10,285 nt of DNA from an uncultured Christensenella sp. (lineage in GTDB: Bacteria; Bacillota; Clostridia; Christensenellales; Borkfalkiaceae): positions 1 through 10,285 of the forward strand of contig CAJMEI010000022.1 of NCBI GenBank assembly GCA_905212395.1, written 5' to 3'. This document shows positions 1 through 6,989 of this stretch, piece after piece; the stretch's first letter is position 1, and each line of letters opens with the position of its first letter. A model generated the notes under the pieces. It worked only from the letters and a program-made list of their open reading frames with translations. It made no database searches and was not told the origin of the DNA. The position numbers were made by a program, and so were the translations under genes.

Positions 1-9
1 AAAATAATT

Positions 10-1380
10 TTATTCTTTTCCCGTTATTTTACGAGCGACATAAACACCGCTTGCGGACGCGTGCGATAAGGAGTGAGTTACTCCGCTACCGTCCCCTATA
101 ACGTATAAGCCTTTATGTTTGGTTTCCAAATTTCTGTCTATCGCTACTTGCATATTGTAGAATTTTACTTCTACTCCGTACAAAAGCGTGTCGTCGTTAG
201 CAGTTCCGGGACAAATTTTATCCAAAGCGTAAATCATTTCTATAATGCCGTCTAAAATACGTTTAGGCATAACTAGCGACAAATCTCCGGGAGTTGCCGA
301 AAGCGTAGGCGTAACGTAACCTTCTTCTATACGAGAAACGGTACTTCTTTTACCCCTAATTAAATCTCCGAATCTTTGTACCATTACCCCTCCGCCTAGC
401 ATATTAGAAAGTTTTGCTATACTTTCCGCGTATGCCGTAGAATCGTTAAAAGGTTCGGTAAAATGCTTGGAAACAAGAAGCGCAAAGTTTGTATTTTCGG
501 TATGTTTACTCTTATCTTCGTAGCTGTGTCCGTTTACGGTTACAATTCCGTTAGTGTTTTCCGTAACGACCGCTCCGTTAGGATTCATACAAAACGTTCT
601 TACTTTATCGCCGTATTTTTCGGTAGTGTAAACAATTTTACTTTCGTATAATTCATCGGTTAAATCGCTGAAAATTACAGCGGGCAATTCTACCCTTACG
701 CCTATATCTACCCTGTTTGAAAGCGTTGCTATTTTTAATTTTTTGCAAACTTCTTCCATCCATTTGCTACCGCTTCTGCCAACGGATATTACGCATTTTT
801 CGCTGGTGTATTCTTTACCGCCCGCTACGATTTTATATCCGCCGTCGATAACTTCTACGTCCGTTACGGGCGTATTAAAGTAAAATTCAACTTTATCCTT
901 TAAAAAATTATATAAATTCGTAAGTACGACGTAATTTTTATCCGTTCCTAAATGTCTTACGCTGGCTTCTAATAAGTGAAGTTGACTTTGCAAGCATAAT
1001 TTTTTAATTTTAGAATTAGCGGTTGTATAAAGTTTAGTGCCTTCTCCGCCGTTTTGCATATTTATTTCGTCAACGTATTTCATTAGATCAACGGCTTTTT
1101 CTTTACCGATAAACTCGTGCAACGTTCCGCCGAATTGATTAGTTATATTGTATTTTCCGTCCGAAAACGCTCCCGCTCCGCCAAAACCGTTCATAATTGC
1201 GCAAGTTGAACAGTGTATACAGCTTTTTACTTTTTTATCGGAAATAGGACAATGTCTTTTTTCCAAACTGTTTCCCGCTTCGAAAACCGCAATTTTTAAA
1301 TTCGCGTTTTGCTTTACAAGTTCGTAAGCGGTAAAAATGCCACCCGGGCCTGCGCCTATAATTATACAATCGTAATTCAT
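10..1380 (-). CDS. FAD-dependent dehydrogenase with four-cysteine motif (COG2509-like)
   Basis: Predicted cytosolic flavoprotein of 456 residues; the substrate is unknown. The N-terminus carries a Rossmann dinucleotide-binding motif GAGPGG (residues 9-14) and an acidic residue, E34, at the end of the second strand, as in FAD-binding oxidoreductases. Next come four cysteines spaced C44-x9-C54-x2-C57-x2-C60, and then a glycine-rich GFGGAGAFSDGKYN stretch, which I associate with the uncharacterised FAD-dependent dehydrogenases of COG2509. A C-terminal GLYVIGDGSGVTHSLSHASASG segment is the second FAD-contacting motif, typical of this fold. The longer reading from 1428 adds 16 residues of unconserved sequence without a ribosome binding site. 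The start at 1380 has AAGGAG just upstream and places the Rossmann strand at residue 4, so I prefer it. The cysteines could hold an Fe-S cluster or a redox disulfide; that is inference. The gene stands alone after a long gap downstream of metH and probably has its own promoter at 1648-1676. Confidence 0.85.
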   Translation of the reverse strand: MNYDCIIIGAGPGGIFTAYELVKQNANLKIAVFEAGNSLEKRHCPISDKKVKSCIHCSTCAIMNGFGGAGAFSDGKYNITNQFGGTLHEFIGKEKAVDLMKYVDEINMQNGGEGTKLYTTANSKIKKLCLQSQLHLLEASVRHLGTDKNYVVLTNLYNFLKDKVEFYFNTPVTDVEVIDGGYKIVAGGKEYTSEKCVISVGRSGSKWMEEVCKKLKIATLSNRVDIGVRVELPAVIFSDLTDELYESKIVYTTEKYGDKVRTFCMNPNGAVVTENTNGIVTVNGHSYEDKSKHTENTNFALLVSKHFTEPFNDSTAYAESIAKLSNMLGGGVMVQRFGDLIRGKRSTVSRIEEGYVTPTLSATPGDLSLVMPKRILDGIIEMIYALDKICPGTANDDTLLYGVEVKFYNMQVAIDRNLETKHKGLYVIGDGSGVTHSLSHASASGVYVARKITGKE

Positions 1381-1384
1381 AATT

Positions 1385-1390
1385 CTCCTT
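1385..1390 (-). promoter_or_regulatory. Ribosome binding site that fixes the dehydrogenase start
   Basis: AAGGAG on the minus strand lies 4 bases before the ATG at 1380. The alternative ATG at 1428 has only AATAAATCGG before it, with no purine-rich site, so this motif decides the start in favour of the shorter protein. Confidence 0.75.
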
Positions 1391-1528
1391 ACGTTAGCGT
1401 TTTGTAGAAAACAGCTATCTTTTGTCATCCGATTTATTAAAGTCTATAAAAAGTTAATTTTTTGCCTATCCACTAAATATTTTATCACCTTGCGGTACTA
1501 TTATAATACTTATGTTTTACGCTTCTCG

Positions 1529-1654
1529 TTTGAAATACTGCGAAGTTCTAAACCCTTGCAAGCAAGTTTCCAACTTCTTGTATTATAAATAAAATTTGAA
1601 ATACTGCGAAGTTCTAAACCTTTGCGAGCAAGTTTCCAACTTCTTGTATTATAA
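1529..1654. repeat. Two tandem 60-bp hairpin-forming repeats, 66-bp period
   Basis: Copies at 1529-1588 and 1595-1654 differ at only two positions (CCCTTGCAAG versus CCTTTGCGAG) and are separated by 6 bp (ATAAAA). Each is an imperfect inverted repeat. In copy 1, AATAC (1534-1538) pairs with GTATT (1580-1584), and GAAGTT (1542-1547) pairs with AACTTC (1572-1577). There is a further inner stem around TTGC/GCAA. Both differences spare the stem: one keeps a G-U wobble in one orientation and the other falls in the apical loop. Each copy ends in TATTATAA, which reads as a TATAAT -10 box on the minus strand. They could be a duplicated leader element of the dehydrogenase gene, a small-RNA gene, or a short mobile palindromic repeat. 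The sequence alone cannot separate these. Confidence 0.85.
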
Positions 1655-1676
1655 TAACATTATTATTTATTGTCAA
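1648..1676 (-). promoter_or_regulatory. Consensus vegetative promoter upstream of the hairpin repeats
   Basis: On the minus strand TTGACA (1676-1671) is followed by a 17-bp spacer and TATAAT (1653-1648), a perfect sigma-A-type promoter. Transcription would start near 1641 and run through both hairpin repeats towards the dehydrogenase gene. The -10 box lies inside the end of the second repeat. The equivalent -10 in the first repeat (1587-1582) has only a weak -35 candidate, TTCGCA. Confidence 0.75.
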
Positions 1677-1812
1677 ACGTTTATTCTTAAATTTTTATCT
1701 TGGAACAAAATGGCTAATAAAAGTTTTTACTCGGTTCTTACGGCGTTTATTTCGTCCTTAAATATTTAGCTTCTTTTGCGTACCTGCGTAACTTTTGACA
1801 CACCCGAAACAA

Positions 1813-4215
1813 TTACTTACTAAACACTTCTTCTGCGTATCTTACGGTATCCATTGCGTCTTTGCAATATCTATCGGCGTTTATCTTTTTTGCGTATTCT
1901 TCCGTTAAAACCGCTCCGCCGACGGCAATTTTAACTTCGGGCGTTTTTTCGTTTAAAAGCTTAATTGTCTGTTCCATTGCGGGAACGGTAGTTGTCATCA
2001 GTGCCGACAACCCTACTAATTTTACACCGTTGTTTTGTACCGCTGATAAAACTTCTTCAGGCGGAACGTCCTTTCCTAAATCTATAACTTCAAAACCGTA
2101 GTTTTCAAGCAAAAGTTTTACGATATTTTTTCCTATATCGTGAACGTCGCCTTTAACCGTTGCAAGAACTATTTTCCCCTTTTTGGCTTGGGAACTGTTT
2201 TGCATAGAATTTTTTATCTTTTCAAACGCGACTTTCGCGCATTCCGCGCTAATTAACAACTGCGGAAGAAATACCGTTTTTTGTTCGTAGCCTTTGCCGA
2301 CCTTGTCTAAGGCGGGAATTATATCTTCGTTTACTATTTCAAGCGGTTTTTTAACGTTTAATAATTTTTGAGTAATTTCACCCGATTTTTCTTTATACCC
2401 CTTAACGATTGCTTCTTGCAAATCGCTTTCTCCGCTGACGGACGGGGACGCAACTGCCGTTTTTTCAGTCGTTTGAACGCTTTTAACGTTATTTAACGCA
2501 AATGAACAATAGTCGTTACAATTTTCGTCCCAACCGTTTAATAAGTTAAACGAGCGATAAGCATTTATCATTTCGTACGAATACGGATTTATTATCGCTC
2601 CGCTTAACCCGTTTTGCAAGCAAAGAGTAAAAAATACCGAGTTTACGTTGTCCCTTTCGGGCAATCCGAACGAAATATTAGAAACGCCTAAAACGGTTTT
2701 ACACTTTAATTCTTGACTAATTTTCTTTAATGCGTTTAACGTTACTATAGCGGAAGAACTATTTGCGCTTACGGTCATAGTTAAAGTATCGAAAATTAAA
2801 TCTTTTTTGTCGATAGAATATTCTTTTGCTTTTTCAATTATTTTTTTTGCAATTTCGACTCTTCCGTCTACCGTGTCGGGAATTCCGTTTTCGTCCAACG
2901 TCAAGCATACTACCGCTCCGCCGTATTTTTTTACTAGCGGAAATATACTTTCCATACTTTCCTTTTTACCGTTGACGGAATTTATTATGGCTTTTCCGTT
3001 ATAAATTCTCAGTGCTTTTTCCATTGCTTTAACGGAAGACGTATCTATTTGCAAAGGTAAATCGCATACTTCTTGTATGGCTTTTACAACGCTGACCAAA
3101 GTTTTTTCTTCGTCTATTTCGGGTAGTCCTACGTTTACGTCTAAAACGTGAACTCCATTTTCTTTTTGGTTTTCCGCTTCCGATAAAATATAGTCTAAGT
3201 CGTTATCTTTTAACGCCTGTTTAAAGCGTTTTTTACCCGTAGGATTTATTCTTTCCCCTATCAAAACGCAAGATTTATCAAAAGTTACCGCGTGAGTATA
3301 AGAAGATACTACCGTCCTGTTTTTTTCTATTATTCCCTTTGGTTTTTTATCTTTAATTATTTTAAAAAGTTCGGCTATATGTCGATTATCAGTTCCACAG
3401 CAACCACCGACGAGCCTTACCCCTTTATTTAAAACTATCTTTACTTCTTCGGCAAATTCGTTTGGCGAAATATCGTACAGGGTTTTGCCTTTATCGTCTA
3501 CGTAAGGCATACCCGCGTTCGGTTTAAAAACGATAGGCAAGGAAGAATTTTCTAAATATTTATCTATTACTTTCCCTAGCGTTTTAGGTCCGAAAGAACA
3601 ATTTACGCCTATTGCGTCGGCTCTCATTCCTTCGAGCAATGCTACCATGCTTTCGGGCGTTGCCCCCGTTAAAAGTCTTTCGTCTTCTCCGTACGCGTTA
3701 GACACTATTACGGGAAGAGAGCAACTTTCCTTTACCGCTAAAAGACAGGCTTTCGTTTCGTAGCCGTCGGTAAAAGTTTCTGCCATAACTAAATCTACGC
3801 CGTATTTTACACCGAATTTTACAGCCTTTTTAAAGGCGTTTACGGCGTCTTCGAAGTCTAAATCTCCGTACGGTTTTAAAAGTCTTCCGCAAGGACCTAT
3901 ATCTAAGGCGATATATTTTTGTTGATTGCCGTTAGATTTTTCCCTTGCGTTTTTAGCTATTTCAACGGCTTTTTTTATTAAAAGTTCTAGCGTAACGTCG
4001 TCGTATTTTAAAGCGTTTACCCCAAAAGTATTTGCGCAAACTACGTTTGCGCCCGCATTAAAATACCCTAAATGCACTTTTTCAACGATATCGGAATGAG
4101 TTAAATTCCAACTTTCCGAACTTTCACCCGCTTTTAAACCCGCTTCTTGCAAGGAAGAACCCATTGCTCCGTCGAGTAGAACGATATTGTCTTTTAAAAA
4201 CTCTTTAAAATTCAT
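1813..4215 (-). CDS. metH: Cobalamin-dependent methionine synthase lacking the reactivation domain
   Basis: Transfers the methyl group of 5-methyltetrahydrofolate to homocysteine through methylcobalamin, giving methionine and tetrahydrofolate in the cytosol. The 800 residues read as four domains. The homocysteine-binding barrel (about 1-290) has the zinc ligands C206 (GVNCSFGP) and C272/C273 (GGCCG). The pterin-binding barrel (about 312-560) shows GERINPTG, LDVNVG, DTSS and NSVNG. A cobalamin cap domain (about 595-670) follows. The cobalamin-binding Rossmann domain (about 680-800) has D690-x-H692-x2-G695, where H692 is the lower axial cobalt ligand. E. coli MetH is over 1200 residues because it adds a C-terminal AdoMet-binding activation domain. 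Here the protein stops after the B12 domain, and that function is encoded by the gene just upstream, which it overlaps by 11 bp. An AGGAA about 10 bases before the ATG serves as ribosome binding site. The short form is usual in Clostridia, so this is not a truncation. Confidence 0.96.
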   Translation of the reverse strand: MNFKEFLKDNIVLLDGAMGSSLQEAGLKAGESSESWNLTHSDIVEKVHLGYFNAGANVVCANTFGVNALKYDDVTLELLIKKAVEIAKNAREKSNGNQQKYIALDIGPCGRLLKPYGDLDFEDAVNAFKKAVKFGVKYGVDLVMAETFTDGYETKACLLAVKESCSLPVIVSNAYGEDERLLTGATPESMVALLEGMRADAIGVNCSFGPKTLGKVIDKYLENSSLPIVFKPNAGMPYVDDKGKTLYDISPNEFAEEVKIVLNKGVRLVGGCCGTDNRHIAELFKIIKDKKPKGIIEKNRTVVSSYTHAVTFDKSCVLIGERINPTGKKRFKQALKDNDLDYILSEAENQKENGVHVLDVNVGLPEIDEEKTLVSVVKAIQEVCDLPLQIDTSSVKAMEKALRIYNGKAIINSVNGKKESMESIFPLVKKYGGAVVCLTLDENGIPDTVDGRVEIAKKIIEKAKEYSIDKKDLIFDTLTMTVSANSSSAIVTLNALKKISQELKCKTVLGVSNISFGLPERDNVNSVFFTLCLQNGLSGAIINPYSYEMINAYRSFNLLNGWDENCNDYCSFALNNVKSVQTTEKTAVASPSVSGESDLQEAIVKGYKEKSGEITQKLLNVKKPLEIVNEDIIPALDKVGKGYEQKTVFLPQLLISAECAKVAFEKIKNSMQNSSQAKKGKIVLATVKGDVHDIGKNIVKLLLENYGFEVIDLGKDVPPEEVLSAVQNNGVKLVGLSALMTTTVPAMEQTIKLLNEKTPEVKIAVGGAVLTEEYAKKINADRYCKDAMDTVRYAEEVFSK

Positions 4216-4795
4216 ACTTTTTAATTCCTATAATCGCCGTTACCGATTTAGACGGCGACATTATTAAAGAAGAGTTAAGCGTTAATCCTATTTTCTTTTC
4301 ACATTCGAGCAAAGAAAAAATTTGTTTTTGAAATTGCAATGGCAAATCTCCAAATCCCGCCGAAAATCTCGGTTTTGTCCCGTTAGGATATTTTTTGGAA
4401 ATTTCTCCGTTAAATTTATTGCACAAACTTTCCACTCTTTCCGCGCCTATCCCCTGTAAAATTAAAGTTTTACTCGGCGATAAATAAGAGTACTTTTTTA
4501 TAAGTCTATCCATTTCTATTCCTATGGTGCAGGCAAAAATTATGGCTTTTTCGCAACCGCTTAAATTGTCGGCGAGATTTTTACTGAAAACTTTTACACC
4601 TTCAAAATCGCAAACGTTATTGGCAATTTTTAAATTTAACTCCCTATAAACCACCAAAAACTTCAACTTGTCGTCTACTAGACGAATGCAATCGTTTATT
4701 ATGTTTTCGCTTGTTTCGTCGCACGAGCAATACCTTTTTATTTCTTTTAAATTATACGGAATAAAAGGATAGCTTTTAGTTTTAATTACGCTCAT
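4205..4795 (-). CDS. Stand-alone methionine synthase reactivation (AdoMet-binding) domain protein
   Basis: A 196-residue protein matching the vitamin-B12-dependent methionine synthase activation domain in miniature. In full-length MetH this domain binds AdoMet and supports reductive methylation of the oxidised cob(II)alamin form. The diagnostic part is C-terminal: R143-F-S-A-G-F-G-D-L-P-L resembles the RPAPGYP AdoMet-binding motif of E. coli MetH, followed by LTLNSSLIMSPSKSVTAIIG (about 171-190), the counterpart of the conserved end of that domain. The N-terminal half is variable and contains several cysteines (C23, C25, C36, C62). It starts inside the metF stop codon (ATGA overlap) and overlaps metH by 11 bp, so the three proteins are probably made in coupled amounts. 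Which reductant supplies the electron cannot be seen here. The family assignment rests on motif and context and is strong; the biochemical role is inferred from the fused homologues. Confidence 0.9.
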   Translation of the reverse strand: MSVIKTKSYPFIPYNLKEIKRYCSCDETSENIINDCIRLVDDKLKFLVVYRELNLKIANNVCDFEGVKVFSKNLADNLSGCEKAIIFACTIGIEMDRLIKKYSYLSPSKTLILQGIGAERVESLCNKFNGEISKKYPNGTKPRFSAGFGDLPLQFQKQIFSLLECEKKIGLTLNSSLIMSPSKSVTAIIGIKKYEF

Positions 4796-5670
4796 TTTCC
4801 TATCATAAAAGAAAGATTTTGTTGAATGGTTTTAGCAACGTCGGGCTTATTCATAGTGTAAACGTGAACGTTGTTTATCCCGTTTGCAAATAAATCTATA
4901 ATTTGGTCGGTTGCGTAAGCAATTCCCGCTTGTTTCATCGCGTCTTTATCATAGCCGAATTTATCGACCAACGCCTTAAAGCGTTGTGGCATAAACGAAC
5001 CCGAAAGTTGTATTGCCCTTTTTACCTGGCTTGCGTTTATTATAGGCATTATACCAGCAACTACCGGAACGCTAACCCCCGTTTCCCTTAATTTATATAA
5101 GAAGTTATATAAAAGGTTGTTGTCGAAAAACATTTGAGTGGTTAAAAAATCCGCCCCCGCGTCGACTTTTTCTTTTATGTATTTTAAATCTTCTTTTTGA
5201 TTTGCGCTTTCGGGATGTACTTCGGGATAGCACGCGCAACCTATGCAAAAGTTTTCGTCTATTTGTTTAATATCCCTTATAAGTTCTACGGCGTGCTTGT
5301 ACTCCCAACCGCTTCTGTCCTGATTTTTAAGCTCGTCGGGAATGTCGCCCCTTAACGCCATAATATTTTCTATCCCCGCTCGCCTAAAATCTTGAATACG
5401 CTTTCTTACGAATTCTTTAGAAGAAGAAACGCACGTTAAATGCGCCAAAGTGGGTACGGAATATTTTTCTTTAATTATTTTGGCAATTTTTAAGGTGTTT
5501 TCGCTAATTCCGCCACCCGCGCCGTAAGTTACGCTTAAAAAGGACGGCGATAATTTTGCTATTTCTTCTATTGCGGTTTCTACGCTATCGAAAGTATCTT
5601 CCGTTTTTGGCGGAAACACTTCGAAAGATAGAGAAATTTTACCCGAATTTACAACTTTACTTATTTTCAT
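4792..5670 (-). CDS. metF: Methylenetetrahydrofolate reductase
   Basis: Reduces 5,10-methylenetetrahydrofolate to 5-methyltetrahydrofolate, the methyl donor for MetH. The 292 residues form a single FAD-binding TIM barrel, close to the 296 of E. coli MetF. Visible family motifs are SFEVFPPKT near the N-terminus (E17 is the conserved catalytic glutamate), LSVTYGAGG, LAHLTC, ALRGDIP, GCACYPEVHPES, FLTTQMFFDN and VAGIMPI, in the expected order. No C-terminal regulatory domain is present, as usual in bacteria. Some anaerobes use MetF with a zinc-containing MetV partner, but no such gene adjoins it here. It is the first gene of the metF / activation-protein / metH operon. A ribosome binding site AAAGGTGA lies just before the ATG, and a candidate promoter sits about 45 bases upstream. 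The leader is too short to hold a SAM or cobalamin riboswitch. Confidence 0.96.
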   Translation of the reverse strand: MKISKVVNSGKISLSFEVFPPKTEDTFDSVETAIEEIAKLSPSFLSVTYGAGGGISENTLKIAKIIKEKYSVPTLAHLTCVSSSKEFVRKRIQDFRRAGIENIMALRGDIPDELKNQDRSGWEYKHAVELIRDIKQIDENFCIGCACYPEVHPESANQKEDLKYIKEKVDAGADFLTTQMFFDNNLLYNFLYKLRETGVSVPVVAGIMPIINASQVKRAIQLSGSFMPQRFKALVDKFGYDKDAMKQAGIAYATDQIIDLFANGINNVHVYTMNKPDVAKTIQQNLSFMIGK

Positions 5671-5715
5671 ACTTCACCTTTAATATTAAAAATTTAAAAG
5701 GATTTTCCCGATTTG

Positions 5716-5744
5716 ATTTTATCATAAACACTTACTTTTTACAA
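5716..5744 (-). promoter_or_regulatory. Candidate promoter of the metF-metH operon
   Basis: On the minus strand TTGTAA (5744-5739), a 17-bp spacer and TAAAAT (5721-5716) give 4/6 and 5/6 matches to consensus. The expected start near 5709 leaves a leader of about 40 nt before the metF ATG. This is the only good -35/-10 pair I found between the rpsI terminator and metF, but the region is AT-rich, so chance matches are likely. Confidence 0.45.
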
Positions 5745-5831
5745 ATAAAAATCAACCTATTTATAGAAATAGCTATATAAATTTTTTCTTTTTTTCGTTT
5801 TAAATACGAATAAAAATATTAAATTTTAGAT

Positions 5832-5863
5832 AAAAAAATCGGAAACCGTAAGTTTCCGATTTT
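5832..5863 (-). terminator. Intrinsic terminator of the rplM-rpsI operon
   Basis: On the minus strand a 12-bp perfect stem (AAAATCGGAAAC paired with GTTTCCGATTTT) closes on the loop TTACG and runs into a T tract, starting 8 bases after the rpsI stop codon. It separates the ribosomal transcription unit from metF. On the plus strand there is no long T run after the hairpin, so it is mainly one-directional. Confidence 0.92.
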
Positions 5864-5870
5864 GTATAAA

Positions 5871-6281
5871 TTATCTCTTGCTGAATTGAGGAGCTCTACG
5901 CGCTTTCTTTAAGCCGTATTTCTTTCTTTCTTTCATTCTGGGGTCTCTGGTTAAGAAACCTGCTTTCTTTAAAGCCGAACGAAGATTAGCATCCGCAACC
6001 GTTAAAGCTCTTGCTATTCCGTGACGGATAGCTCCTGCTTGTCCCGTATATCCGCCGCCTTTTACGTTTACTACAACGTCGTATGCGGTAGCGTTATCGG
6101 TAATAGTAAGGGGCGAACATATTACTTGTTTTTCAATTTCGTTGGCGCAATAATCGTCAATACTCTTTCCGTTGATGATTATAGTTCCGTTTCCGCCGGG
6201 GAGTAATCTAACTCTTGCAACGGCAGTTTTTCTTCTACCCGTTCCCCAGTATTGAATTTTTTTCTTAACAGCTTTTGCCAT
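5871..6281 (-). CDS. rpsI: 30S ribosomal protein S9 (uS9)
   Basis: Small-subunit protein whose C-terminal tail reaches the P-site tRNA. The 136 residues include YWGTGRRKTAVARVRLLPG near the N-terminus, GGGYTGQAGAIRHGIARAL in the middle, and the family's invariant basic ending RRAPQFSKR. Its length is normal for the family. The start is supported by an AGGGGG site about 8 bases before the ATG. It lies 15 bp after rplM, the usual bacterial order, and both are followed by a strong terminator. A few residues (MAKAVKKK) precede the conserved core, as in many Bacillota. Confidence 0.98.
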   Translation of the reverse strand: MAKAVKKKIQYWGTGRRKTAVARVRLLPGGNGTIIINGKSIDDYCANEIEKQVICSPLTITDNATAYDVVVNVKGGGYTGQAGAIRHGIARALTVADANLRSALKKAGFLTRDPRMKERKKYGLKKARRAPQFSKR

Positions 6282-6296
6282 TTCTTCTTCCCCCTA

Positions 6297-6731
6297 TTAC
6301 TTGTCGATTTTCAACTCAACGGGTTGTTGAGCGATATGTTTGTGTTCAGCGTCTTTATAAGTTCTGAGTTTGGTCAACATACTTCTTCCAAGACTGTTTT
6401 TGGGTAACATTCCTTTAATCGTTTCGTAAACGAGTTTGTCGGATTTTTGTTCAATCATTTTTCCGTAAGGAATTTGTTTAAGACCGCCGATGTATCCGGT
6501 GTGATAAGAATATAATTTCTTTTCAGCTTTTTTACCGGTTAAAGCGATTTTATCGCAGTTGATAACTATTACAAAATCTCCGCAATCTACGTTGGGAGTA
6601 AAAGTAGGTTTATGTTTTCCTCTTAAAACGGCGGCAACTTGGCTTGCAAGTCTTCCGAGCGGAACGTCCGTTGCGTCAACTATAAACCATTTTCTTTCTA
6701 CCGTTTTGGCATTTGCCATATAGGTTTTCAT
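6297..6731 (-). CDS. rplM: 50S ribosomal protein L13 (uL13)
   Basis: Early-assembling large-subunit protein. The 144 residues show the expected L13 landmarks in order: MANAKTVERKWFIVDA, LGRLASQVAAVLRGKHKPTFTPNVDCGDFVIVIN, LTGKK, and KGMLPKNSLGRSMLTKLRTY. The start four residues before MANA matches Bacillus L13, which also has a short extension there, and it has AAGGAG 8 bases upstream. It leads the rplM-rpsI operon. The mRNA leader holds a hairpin (6767-6809) that may belong to the known L13 leader class of autoregulatory elements in Bacillota, and a promoter is seen at 6823-6851. Confidence 0.98.
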   Translation of the reverse strand: MKTYMANAKTVERKWFIVDATDVPLGRLASQVAAVLRGKHKPTFTPNVDCGDFVIVINCDKIALTGKKAEKKLYSYHTGYIGGLKQIPYGKMIEQKSDKLVYETIKGMLPKNSLGRSMLTKLRTYKDAEHKHIAQQPVELKIDK

Positions 6732-6766
6732 TATAATTTCTCCTTGAATATCGTGTTTAAGATTAC

Positions 6767-6809
6767 AAAAAACCGCAAGTAAAGGGGCTAATTCTACGCG
6801 CGCTTTTTT
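6767..6809 (-). promoter_or_regulatory. Hairpin in the rplM mRNA leader, candidate L13 leader
   Basis: Read on the minus strand, A6-G-CGC at the 5' side pairs with GCG-G-U6 at the 3' side, and an inner GUAGA/UUUAC stem closes a loop with AUUAGCCCC. Internal loops (GC opposite UU, G opposite G) interrupt the helix. It lies 35 bases upstream of the rplM start codon, where Bacillota carry the L13 leader motif thought to let L13 control its own mRNA. I matched position and shape only, not the published consensus. Confidence 0.5.
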
Positions 6810-6812
6810 ATA

Positions 6813-6868
6813 ACGCTAAAATAGTTTATTATTTTTTACGTTTTTTGTCAAGCGTTTTACGCTAAAAT
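6813..6868. repeat. Paired ACGCTAAAAT repeats around the rplM promoter
   Basis: ACGCTAAAAT occurs at 6813-6822 (at the predicted start of transcription) and again at 6859-6868 (just upstream of the -35 box), 46 bp apart. The shorter ACGCTA recurs at 6881-6886. The upstream copy forms part of a perfect palindrome, AGCGT-TTT-ACGCT (6851-6863), which abuts the -35. It may be a regulator site, or coincidence in low-complexity DNA. Confidence 0.4.
6823..6851 (-). promoter_or_regulatory. Promoter of rplM-rpsI
   Basis: On the minus strand a perfect TTGACA (6851-6846), a 17-bp spacer and TAAACT (6828-6823, 4/6 match) precede rplM. Transcription from about 6816 would include the whole leader hairpin. 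It is divergent from the metal operon promoter, about 140 bp away. Confidence 0.65.
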
Positions 6869-6989
6869 CTGTTGTTTTTTACGCTATTTATATATATTAA
6901 AATTAAAAAAACTATATTTGCTACTCATTTTTCTCTTCACCACTATATATTGTTTCACGAGAAATTTTTTATTTTTTTCGTTTTTTTTC

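Larger units (their letters stand above)
1381..1812. other. 432-bp non-coding gap between metH and the dehydrogenase gene
   Basis: No ORF with a credible start or ribosome binding site is seen on either strand. The gap holds two tandem 60-bp hairpin repeats (1529-1654) and a consensus minus-strand promoter (1648-1676) about 260 bases upstream of the dehydrogenase start. A third TATTATAATA box, without the rest of the repeat, lies at 1499-1508. The part nearest metH (about 1680-1812) is AT-rich, and I find no convincing intrinsic terminator in it, so where metH transcription ends is unclear. If the promoter serves the dehydrogenase, its mRNA has a leader of roughly 260 nt carrying both hairpins. 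Confidence 0.7.

Noticed and set aside
1381..1428. N-terminal extension of the dehydrogenase to the ATG at 1428
   Set aside because: It adds 16 residues with no family resemblance before the Rossmann strand and has no ribosome binding site, while the ATG at 1380 has AAGGAG.
1529..1654. The two 60-bp repeats as a CRISPR remnant
   Set aside because: The separation is only 6 bp rather than a spacer of about 30 bp, the unit is too long and internally palindromic, and no cas gene is present.
1655..1812. A terminator directly after metH
   Set aside because: I looked for a stem followed by a T run on the minus strand. The only pairing (AATAAAAG beside TTTTTACT) leaves no room for a loop, so I do not annotate one.
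4205..4215. A frameshift that split a longer MetH into two genes
   Set aside because: The activation-domain protein is encoded upstream of metH, not downstream as in the fused enzyme. Both genes have intact ends and the split form is common in Clostridia.
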